Shown piece after piece: positions 1-4,451 of a stretch of DNA of 9,128 bases. The DNA is taken from NCBI GenBank assembly GCA_947499275.1, contig CANMNM010000033.1:1-9128 (forward strand), given 5' to 3'. Each line of letters starts with the position of its first letter. Position 1 is the stretch's first letter. This stretch comes from Actinomycetota bacterium. Its GTDB lineage: Bacteria > Actinomycetota > Actinomycetes > S36-B12. Both the position numbers and the translations under genes were made by a program. The notes below the pieces were generated by a model. It saw nothing but the letters and a program-made list of their open reading frames with translations. It was not told the DNA's origin and made no database searches.

Positions 1-30
1 CAACAATTGAAGTCATGGCGGGTACGGTGA
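1..30 (+). CDS. possible 3' end of the gene upstream of ddl
   Basis: The first codons of the window are open in frame 1 and end at a TGA (28-30), four bases before the ddl ATG. This would be the last nine codons of an upstream gene in the same operon. Frame 3 is also open, to a TAG at 42-44, which would overlap the start of ddl instead. In many Actinobacteria gpsA lies directly upstream of ddl, but nine residues are far too few to identify the product. The choice of frame rests only on typical operon spacing. Confidence 0.3.
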   Translation, partial: QQLKSWRVR

Positions 31-34
31 GGGC

Positions 35-1090
35 ATGCCTATAGATCCTGGGACACGCATCGCGCTCGTATTTGGTGGGATCGGTCAAGAGCACTCAATT
101 TCGTGTGTGAGCGCCAAGTCGGTACTTCAAGCCCTTGTCGACTTGGGCCACGAAGTCGTGTGCATTGGTATCACGCGTGGCGGAAATTGGGTTGAGGTTC
201 AGTCCGCGGAGGTTGCGAGTTACGTCATCACCGCCGACCATCACCCGGAGGTGGTTGATCGCCCAGAGACGATCCGACTTGTCATGAATTCTGAATGTCC
301 AGGTGTGGAGATCAATGGAAAGTTCATTGCGATTTCAGTGGTTTTCCCAGTTGTACATGGCATTGGTGGCGAGGACGGCGCCATCCAAGGACTGTGTCAA
401 AGCATGGGGATTCCTGTTGTTGGTTCGGGCGTGCGGGCTTCTGCCATTTGCATGAACAAGTTGAGCACGAAAGAGTTGGTTCGTGCATCAGGGATTGATT
501 CCGGTAGCTGGTTTGGTCAAAAAAATTCACGAGTAATTTCTGCTCCAGTTGTCGACCCCTTCCCGTTTCCCTGGTTTGTGAAGCCGGTTACGGGGGGTTC
601 TTCAATTGGGATTACTCGCATTGAATCACTCGCTGCCTATGAACCGGCATGCAGGGAAGCGTTCCTTAGCTCGAGTGAAGTGATTGTGGAGCAGGGATTG
701 ATTCGCCCGCGCGAATTGGAAGTCGGCATTTTGGTAGGAGAGGCCGGAGCCGTAGCCAGCCCAGTTGGTGAAATAAAGGTCAAAGAGGGTTTCGACTACT
801 ACGACTTTGAAGCAAAATACATTTCTGATGGTGCAGAGTTAATTGTCCCGGCGCTGCTTCAGCCCAGTGTGGCACATGAAGTTCAGCAACTTGCCATTCG
901 AATCTTCGAGTTGCTGGGGTGTGCTGGATATGCGCGAATTGACTTCTTTCTCGACGGCGAAAGAATTGTTTTTAACGAAGTTAACACCATTCCTGGCTTC
1001 ACACCCATTTCCATGTTTGCCCGCATGTGGGCACAGGCAGGTATCGACTTCCCACGGATTGTTGATCAGCTAGTGCGCTCAGCCTCCTAG
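35..1090 (+). CDS. ddl: D-alanine--D-alanine ligase
   Basis: This cytoplasmic ATP-grasp enzyme joins two D-alanines, using ATP, to make the dipeptide that MurF adds to the peptidoglycan precursor. The protein is 351 aa, a normal length. The N-terminal VFGG..EHS motif carries the catalytic Glu (E19). GGEDGA (111-116) and the GIPVVGSG segment follow. The ATP-binding KP.TGGSSIG starts at K183. The omega loop YYDFEAKY (255-262) has the Tyr pattern of D-Ala-D-Ala ligases, not that of vancomycin-type D-Ala-D-Lac ligases. NEVNTIPGFTP (314-324) carries the Mg2+ ligands E315 and N317. The ATG at 35 gives a full-length N-terminus, although its ribosome site is weak (GTGAGGG almost touching the ATG), so translation may be coupled to an upstream gene. 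The last 12 bp overlap the end of the opposing DUF3515 gene. Confidence 0.96.
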   Translation: MPIDPGTRIALVFGGIGQEHSISCVSAKSVLQALVDLGHEVVCIGITRGGNWVEVQSAEVASYVITADHHPEVVDRPETIRLVMNSECPGVEINGKFIAISVVFPVVHGIGGEDGAIQGLCQSMGIPVVGSGVRASAICMNKLSTKELVRASGIDSGSWFGQKNSRVISAPVVDPFPFPWFVKPVTGGSSIGITRIESLAAYEPACREAFLSSSEVIVEQGLIRPRELEVGILVGEAGAVASPVGEIKVKEGFDYYDFEAKYISDGAELIVPALLQPSVAHEVQQLAIRIFELLGCAGYARIDFFLDGERIVFNEVNTIPGFTPISMFARMWAQAGIDFPRIVDQLVRSAS

Positions 1091-1516
1091 AGTGCTAACA
1101 GCCCAACTTAGCTCGGTCAGTATGTCAGCCGTATTTTGATACGAGGCCGGTATTGAAACTTCAACTAATTCGTTTGTTTCCATGGAAGTGAATCTCACGC
1201 CAGCTTCCAATTCCTCTGGGTACCAGTTGACGTCGTTGACCGTGAGAAGTTGACTCGCTGCTGAATAGGATTTCGGTGGTGCAACCCCACAGCGCAGAAC
1301 GATTGCTGGGTCTCCCCAGGCTTTGGTTCCGGGGGAACTTGGCCTTGTGTCTCGCAACAGAGTCCCACCGAGGCTGACCGGCAGAATCGCACCCAATTCC
1401 GTGCAAAATTGGGTGGCGGTGCCGTCGGCGGGTTCGACATCTAGGGACGAACTGCAAGCGCTAGCACCTGCGAAAATGCATAGTGAACAGGCGAGTGCAG
1501 CTAAGTTTTTAACCAA
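1079..1516 (-). CDS. DUF3515 family putative lipoprotein
   Basis: This is a 145-aa protein of the actinobacterial DUF3515 family, whose function is unknown to me. The family signature is visible as WGDPAIVLRCGV, then a VNDVNWYPEELEAGVRFTS stretch, then VEVSIPASYQ near the C-terminus. The N-terminus is a lipoprotein-type signal: a short basic start, a hydrophobic run and A-S-A-C at residues 18-21, so Cys21 is the probable lipidated residue. The lipobox is imperfect, because position -3 is Ala instead of the usual Leu. The start is TTG at 1516. An in-frame stop lies two codons upstream, so no longer form exists. The start overlaps the stop of the upstream Lrp-type gene by 8 bp, which implies a two-gene operon with coupled translation. 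The 3' end overlaps the convergent ddl by 12 bp. Confidence 0.82.
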   Translation of the reverse strand: MVKNLAALACSLCIFAGASACSSSLDVEPADGTATQFCTELGAILPVSLGGTLLRDTRPSSPGTKAWGDPAIVLRCGVAPPKSYSAASQLLTVNDVNWYPEELEAGVRFTSMETNELVEVSIPASYQNTADILTELSWAVSTLGG

Positions 1517-1748
1517 GGTTCACAACGGGACAGGTTAATGTTCTCGTAATTCCGGGAACTGACTGAATTTTTGCAACGACAAGTCGACCGAGTTCGTCCA
1601 TGGTTGGGGCTTCAGCTTTGACAATAACGTCGTAGGGTCCGGTGACATCTTCGGCGACTGCCACCCCAGATATTGACCGAATCGACTCGACGACGGTGAC
1701 CGCCTTACCGACTTCGGTTTGAATTAATACATATGCTTGGACCGACAT
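1509..1748 (-). CDS. stand-alone Lrp/AsnC ligand-binding (RAM) domain protein
   Basis: The 79-aa protein consists only of the ligand-binding/oligomerisation domain of Lrp/AsnC regulators (the RAM domain, AsnC_trans_reg family). The pattern is clear: AYVLIQTEVGKA, then a VAVAEDVTGPYDVIVKAEA strand-loop-strand carrying the G-x-YD motif, then VPGITRTLTCPVV. There is no helix-turn-helix, so by itself it should not bind DNA. Such short proteins form dimers or higher rings and are thought to sense amino acids or to work with full-length partners, but no partner is visible here. The ATG at 1748 is preceded closely by GTGAGG. It is divergent from thiL and overlaps the downstream DUF3515 start by 8 bp. 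Confidence 0.85.
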   Translation of the reverse strand: MSVQAYVLIQTEVGKAVTVVESIRSISGVAVAEDVTGPYDVIVKAEAPTMDELGRLVVAKIQSVPGITRTLTCPVVNLG

Positions 1749-1758
1749 AGCCTCACTC

Positions 1759-1764
1759 TATATT
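1759..1764 (+). promoter_or_regulatory. possible -10 element for thiL
   Basis: TATATT matches the sigma-70/SigA -10 consensus at five of six positions. It lies in the 62-bp space between the divergent Lrp-type gene and thiL. A poor -35 candidate, TTGGAC (1737-1742), sits 16 bp upstream, inside the start of the Lrp-type gene. The predicted transcript would begin around 1770, giving a leader of about 40 nt. This is pattern matching only. Confidence 0.3.
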
Positions 1765-1794
1765 TGAGTTGAGATTTTTGCCCCAAAGATCACC

Positions 1795-1801
1795 GGAAAG
1801 G
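1795..1801 (+). promoter_or_regulatory. ribosome binding site fixing the thiL start
   Basis: GGAAAGG lies nine bases before the GTG at 1811. An in-frame TTG at 1769 could extend the protein by 14 residues but has no comparable site, and the extra residues do not look like the ThiL family N-terminus. Confidence 0.6.
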
Positions 1802-1810
1802 CTCAAAGTT

Positions 1811-2803
1811 GTGAGTTCAGATTCCAGCAGTGGCACCCTCGCCGACCTTGGCGAGTCAGGATTAGTAGCCAAGATTTTGGCGATGATCGGGGAATCTAAA
1901 GTTGCAAATCCGAGTCTGGAGATCGCCGCAGGTGATGACGCGGCTGTCATGGGCACCTCGGGATCCTCATTTGTCTTTAGTGTTGACATGTACGCGGAAG
2001 GGAAGCACTTTCGAACAGATTGGTCCACGGCGATTGAAATTGGTCGACGGTGCGCAGCAGGCTCTATTGCGGATGTCTGCGCAATGGGAGCTTCCCCGGT
2101 CGGGGTTCTGCTCGCAATTGGATTGCCCGCTGTCACGGCTTCGCATTGGGTGGGCGAGTTTATGGCGGGATTCATTCAAGAGGCAGAGAACGCGGGGTCA
2201 ACCGTTTTGGGTGGTGATGTCAGCGGTTGCGACAGTATTGTCATATCGGTTACCGCAATAGGCACCATGGATTCAGGAACTGCAATTCGTCGAAGTGGTG
2301 CCCGACCAGGAGACATTGTGGGGATTTGCGGCCGATCCGGGATGGCAGCTGCCGGACTCAGGGTTTTACAACGTGGCCTACGTTCACCCCGTGTATTAGT
2401 TGATGCGTTTAGAGTTCCCGAAATCGACTACACCGCTGGTGTCCGGGCGGCAAAGAGTGGTGCGACTTCTATGATCGATATTTCTGATGGACTGGTTGCC
2501 GACCTTGAACACGTAGCCCTTGACTCAGGTGTAGGGATCGAACTAGAAACAAGAAATATTCTGGTGCCTGCCGAATTAGTGTCGACCGCGGCCGCTTTCG
2601 GTGCTGACCCGATGGCGTGGATTCTGGCCGGAGGAGACGACCACGCATTTGTAGCAACGTTTCCTCCCAAGAAACGCCTGCCGGCCGGTTTCGTGGCTAT
2701 TGGAAAAGTAACACAAGACTCAATCGGAGAGGTCCTCGTTGATGGAGTGCTTTACCGGGATGCCTATGAAGTCTCGCCCGGGTTCCAACATTTTTCGTCG
2801 TAG
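1811..2803 (+). CDS. thiL: thiamine-phosphate kinase
   Basis: ThiL phosphorylates thiamine monophosphate with ATP to give thiamine diphosphate, the active cofactor, in the cytoplasm. Starting at GTG 1811 the protein is 330 aa, normal for the family. All the family motifs are present in order: LADLGE near the N-terminus; GDDAAV (41-46), the metal/nucleotide acidic motif; SVDM..EGKHF from residue 57; SIADVCAMGA with Asp88; GGDVSG from residue 134; DISDGL (223-228); and AGGDDHAFVATFP (273-285), the actinobacterial version of the GGEDYEL motif. The gene appears to be expressed from the short divergent region shared with the Lrp-type gene. The inserted cassette begins ten bases after its stop codon. 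The thi biosynthesis genes are not in this window. Confidence 0.95.
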   Translation: MSSDSSSGTLADLGESGLVAKILAMIGESKVANPSLEIAAGDDAAVMGTSGSSFVFSVDMYAEGKHFRTDWSTAIEIGRRCAAGSIADVCAMGASPVGVLLAIGLPAVTASHWVGEFMAGFIQEAENAGSTVLGGDVSGCDSIVISVTAIGTMDSGTAIRRSGARPGDIVGICGRSGMAAAGLRVLQRGLRSPRVLVDAFRVPEIDYTAGVRAAKSGATSMIDISDGLVADLEHVALDSGVGIELETRNILVPAELVSTAAAFGADPMAWILAGGDDHAFVATFPPKKRLPAGFVAIGKVTQDSIGEVLVDGVLYRDAYEVSPGFQHFSS

Positions 2804-2805
2804 CA

Positions 2806-2813
2806 CGCGGTAA
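2806..2813 (+). repeat. target-site duplication, left copy
   Basis: CGCGGTAA lies immediately outside the left terminal inverted repeat and is repeated exactly, in the same orientation, immediately outside the right one (4102-4109). An 8-bp direct repeat abutting both inverted repeats is the footprint of a transposition event. It begins two bases after the thiL stop codon. Confidence 0.82.
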
Positions 2814-2830
2814 GGCGTGTGTGCATAACC
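2814..2830 (+). repeat. left terminal inverted repeat of the cassette
   Basis: GGCGTGTGTGCATAACC reads inward from the left end. It matches the reverse complement of 4085-4101 except at position 13 (T here, A in the right copy). Similarity stops after base 17. Confidence 0.82.
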
Positions 2831-2964
2831 CTTTCTTGTGGGGGAATTTCGAACTCTATTTTGCCAATCAACTGTCCAATGTGAAAATTTTTTGCCCAAA
2901 AATGACAATACTTCCCATTGAAGTGTCTCGCGCTCATCGGTAGTTGACCGCTATTCTTTGTGTC
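2831..2964 (+). other. upstream non-coding part of the cassette
   Basis: This is an AT-richer leader between the left inverted repeat and the passenger gene, with runs such as TTTTTT and AAAAA around 2887-2902. It should hold the passenger promoter. The best -10 candidate is TATTCT at 2952-2957. TTGAAG (2918-2923) looks like a -35 element but is not at the right distance from it. No open frame of note is present on either strand. Confidence 0.45.
2952..2957 (+). promoter_or_regulatory. possible -10 element for a leaderless passenger transcript
   Basis: TATTCT fits the TANNNT pattern and ends exactly seven bases before the GTG at 2965. That is the spacing expected when transcription starts at the first base of the start codon, as is common in Actinobacteria. 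No good -35 element lies upstream and no Shine-Dalgarno sequence precedes the GTG. Confidence 0.35.
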
Positions 2965-3822
2965 GTGAGATGCCGTCCTGTGCGCGCAAGCCTTGCCCTT
3001 TTAGTCGCCGTCGTAACCATTGCGAGTGGTTCAACAGCCGCTTACGCCGCTCCGGACCCTCTGCGTGGTGGCGGTAAGGCAATTGTTCGTATCGATGCGC
3101 CAAAAATCGACGTAGAAAAAGTGGACCAAAACCAGTACAGGATTACATTGCCCGCGTCCGCCAAGGGCCAATGGCTAGGAACCCGCCAGAAGACGCTCAT
3201 GATCGGTGAACTGACCGCCCGAGATCTTGTCAACGGATGGTCAGCCCTTGGACACAAGCGGGACAGCAAGGTTGCGACAACCATTAAGTGGAAGCCCGCG
3301 GGTGGCAAAGTTCAGTTCATCCCCGCGCAGATTTCCCAAGCCAAGAAGCTTGCAGATGGGCGAACAACTTTTGACGTGACGTCTGTCTCTGCGATTCCGT
3401 CACAACTCACGAATGCGAGCCTTAACCTTGCGCGGGCATCAGGCCCTTCTCTGCGTTCTTACCCCCAGACCCAGACATACTCTTTTACTGGTGACATCCG
3501 TATGCTGTCTGTAATTCAGGGACTTAACGGTCCCGTCGGAGAAATCTTGCAGAGCACAGAGGCAGGCACTTGCTGGCAGACAACACTGCCTTATGCAAAC
3601 GCAACCGCAAGTCTCAATGTTTCTTGTGGTGGGACTAGCGTCTCTGGCAGTTTGAAATGGACCTACACCGTTATCGGTACGAGCTACGATGGAACGTACC
3701 TTTATTATGGAAATAACGTGATCTTCAGCGGTAACGTCGGCGGGATGAGTTACAGCGCCAATATCGCCTCGTGGGCGCAAAATCCGGACTGTGCTACCTG
3801 CGGATCCTACGACGTAACATAA
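2965..3822 (+). CDS. putative secreted protein of unknown function, cassette passenger
   Basis: I do not recognise this family. With the GTG at 2965 it is 285 aa. Residues 1-28 form a standard Sec signal peptide: an Arg-rich start (R2, R4, R7), a hydrophobic core from about 8 to 20, and A-Y-A followed by AP, so cleavage after residue 28 is likely. There is no lipobox, LPXTG anchor or further membrane segment, so it should be exported. The N-terminal half is rich in Lys, Ala and Ile/Val. The C-terminal half is rich in Ser, Thr, Gly, Tyr and Asn in alternating patterns that suggest beta-strands. Four Cys (203, 221, 276, 279) all lie in the C-terminal part and could form disulphides, the last two as C-A-T-C. 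Other possible starts are TTG 2944, with no ribosome site, and GTG 2980, which has a weak GTGAGA nine bases upstream and still leaves a signal peptide. The reading frame is intact and ends in TAA. It is the only clear gene in the cassette. Confidence 0.75.
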   Translation: MRCRPVRASLALLVAVVTIASGSTAAYAAPDPLRGGGKAIVRIDAPKIDVEKVDQNQYRITLPASAKGQWLGTRQKTLMIGELTARDLVNGWSALGHKRDSKVATTIKWKPAGGKVQFIPAQISQAKKLADGRTTFDVTSVSAIPSQLTNASLNLARASGPSLRSYPQTQTYSFTGDIRMLSVIQGLNGPVGEILQSTEAGTCWQTTLPYANATASLNVSCGGTSVSGSLKWTYTVIGTSYDGTYLYYGNNVIFSGNVGGMSYSANIASWAQNPDCATCGSYDVT

Positions 3823-4084
3823 CGGTGCATTTGATCACCTTCAATCCGGTCCTTTCAAACCTTCATCTATTCATTTGGGTGACACAGCTCGCCGCTGCAA
3901 GTCGTCGACGCATGGAAGAGCCTGATTCACCGTCTTCTCCAACGGCCTACTGAGGGCCGAAGACATGGGAGTGAGGAAAAACCTCTTGTCACTGTCTCGG
4001 GCACAGAACGACTCACCTAGCCTTTAACCATGACGAACAACATTGACGGCATCGACCGCGCCATCTACACGAGGTTATGCATTA
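3823..4084. other. downstream non-coding part of the cassette
   Basis: The 262 bp between the passenger stop and the right inverted repeat hold no convincing gene. Short open stretches exist in several frames (for example one ending with TGA near 3954 and one ending with TAG near 4020), but none starts well or resembles a known family. A small hairpin, GAGG-AAAAA-CCTC (3973-3985), lacks a following T-run and is not a convincing terminator. The region could be a decayed remnant of a former transposase gene, a long untranslated tail or an unrecognised RNA. The sequence does not decide between these. Confidence 0.4.
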
Positions 4085-4101
4085 GGTTTTGCACACACGC
4101 C
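4085..4101 (-). repeat. right terminal inverted repeat of the cassette
   Basis: Read on the minus strand this is GGCGTGTGTGCAAAACC, 16 of 17 bases identical to the left end. Just inside it, after TAA, the minus strand continues TGCATAACC (4081-4073), which repeats the last nine bases of the left repeat exactly. The right end may therefore carry two copies of a protein-binding subsite. Confidence 0.82.
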
Positions 4102-4109
4102 CGCGGTAA
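4102..4109 (+). repeat. target-site duplication, right copy
   Basis: CGCGGTAA directly abuts the right terminal inverted repeat and is identical to 2806-2813 in the same orientation. It lies nine bases beyond the rpmB stop codon. Confidence 0.82.
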
Positions 4110-4118
4110 GTAGGGTGT

Positions 4119-4310
4119 TTAGGAAGCGCGAGCTACCTTGCCGGCCTTGATGCACGATGTGCATACATTCAGACGCTTAGGGGTTTTGCCGACCAGTGCG
4201 CGAACCCGTTGGATATTCGGATTCCAGCGACGGTTGGTCTTGCGCTGTGAGTGGGAAACGTTATGCCCGAAGCTAGGGCTCTTTCCGCAGATATCGCAGT
4301 TTGCAGCCAC
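4119..4310 (-). CDS. rpmB: 50S ribosomal protein L28 (zinc-binding form)
   Basis: L28 is a small basic protein of the large ribosomal subunit. The product is 63 aa. It starts MAANCDICGK, continues through the conserved GHNVSHSQRKTNRRW.PN block (15-32), and ends with LNVCTSCIKAGKV. Two C-x-x-C pairs (C5/C8 and C50/C53) mark the zinc-ribbon form of L28, not the cysteine-free paralogue that some Actinobacteria make under zinc limitation. The start is GTG at 4310 with a strong AAGGAG five bases upstream. A longer open frame continues upstream but has no family similarity. The gene is divergent from the DAK2 operon. Its stop now lies 17 bp from the end of the inserted cassette, so transcripts of rpmB would run into it. 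Confidence 0.96.
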   Translation of the reverse strand: MAANCDICGKSPSFGHNVSHSQRKTNRRWNPNIQRVRALVGKTPKRLNVCTSCIKAGKVARAS

Positions 4311-4315
4311 AATGA

Positions 4316-4321
4316 CTCCTT
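4316..4321 (-). promoter_or_regulatory. ribosome binding site fixing the rpmB start
   Basis: AAGGAG on the minus strand lies five bases before the GTG start of rpmB. This rules out the longer upstream reading of the same frame. Confidence 0.8.
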
Positions 4322-4339
4322 CGGTCAATTTAAAGAGGT

Positions 4340-4355
4340 GGATCCAGGCGGATCC
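4340..4355. repeat. paired GGATCC palindromes in the rpmB/DAK2 divergent region
   Basis: Two copies of the palindrome GGATCC (4340-4345 and 4350-4355) are separated by AGGC, so their centres are ten bases apart, about one helical turn. They lie in the 141-bp region between the divergent starts of rpmB and the DAK2 gene, where promoters for both must lie. An operator is possible but unsupported beyond geometry. Confidence 0.25.
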
Positions 4356-4370
4356 GGTTGGATATGAGGG

Positions 4371-4376
4371 TCTAAT
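4371..4376 (+). promoter_or_regulatory. weak -10 candidate for the DAK2-recG-rsmD-coaD operon
   Basis: TCTAAT matches the SigA -10 consensus at five of six positions, about 75 bases before the DAK2 start. No acceptable -35 element lies at the usual distance. It is offered only as the best candidate in this region. Confidence 0.2.
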
Positions 4377-4440
4377 GCGAGAAGATTGTCCAACTCGTGC
4401 CAAACCGGAAAAAGAATAGCCGATCAAGTGCAATGTGATG

Positions 4441-4447
4441 AAGGAGG
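4441..4447 (+). promoter_or_regulatory. ribosome binding site fixing the DAK2 gene start
   Basis: AAGGAGG lies four bases before the ATG at 4452. The same frame is open back to a TTG at 4386, but that start has no ribosome site. Confidence 0.75.
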
Positions 4448-4451
4448 GGCC

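Larger units (their letters stand above)
2814..4101. mobile_element. 1288-bp non-autonomous insertion cassette with a secreted-protein passenger
   Basis: The segment is bounded by 17-bp terminal inverted repeats (16/17 identical) and flanked by an exact 8-bp direct repeat, CGCGGTAA. It separates thiL from rpmB, which become convergent neighbours 19 bp apart if it is removed. Its only convincing gene is the signal-peptide protein at 2965-3822. No open frame in it resembles a transposase, and I see no DDE or serine-recombinase motif. It therefore resembles the 'mobile insertion cassettes' described in Bacillus, in which IS-type ends carry a passenger gene and a transposase must be supplied from elsewhere. 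An 8-bp duplication is produced by several IS families, including IS6, IS256 and ISL3. The end pattern GGC.....TGCAAA is reminiscent of IS6/IS26, but this is weak. A recent insertion is suggested by the perfect duplication. The alternative is coincidence, which is unlikely given that both repeats abut exactly. Confidence 0.8.

Noticed and set aside
1753..2175. 140-codon minus-strand open frame over the start of thiL
   Set aside because: It lies antisense to clear ThiL motifs (GDDAAV, SVDM) and would overlap the ATG of the Lrp-type gene's regulatory region. It has no family resemblance.
2804..2819. CACGC-GGTAAG-GCGTG hairpin just after the thiL stop, as a terminator
   Set aside because: Five base pairs with no T-run. 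It is formed across the junction of the target duplication and the inverted repeat, so it is most simply a by-product of the insertion.
3771..3953. 60-codon open frame overlapping the end of the passenger gene
   Set aside because: It starts inside the passenger gene in another frame, has no good start signal and gives no recognisable protein. I considered it as a transposase remnant but saw no motif.
3973..3985. GAGG-AAAAA-CCTC hairpin in the cassette tail as a terminator of the passenger gene
   Set aside because: Only four base pairs, no T-run, and 150 bp beyond the stop codon.
4030..4113. 27-codon open frame starting ATG 4030, with a TANNNT box six bases upstream
   Set aside because: It reads through the right inverted repeat and the target duplication into host DNA, so its end is an accident of the insertion site. 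There is no family resemblance, no ribosome site and no -35 element.
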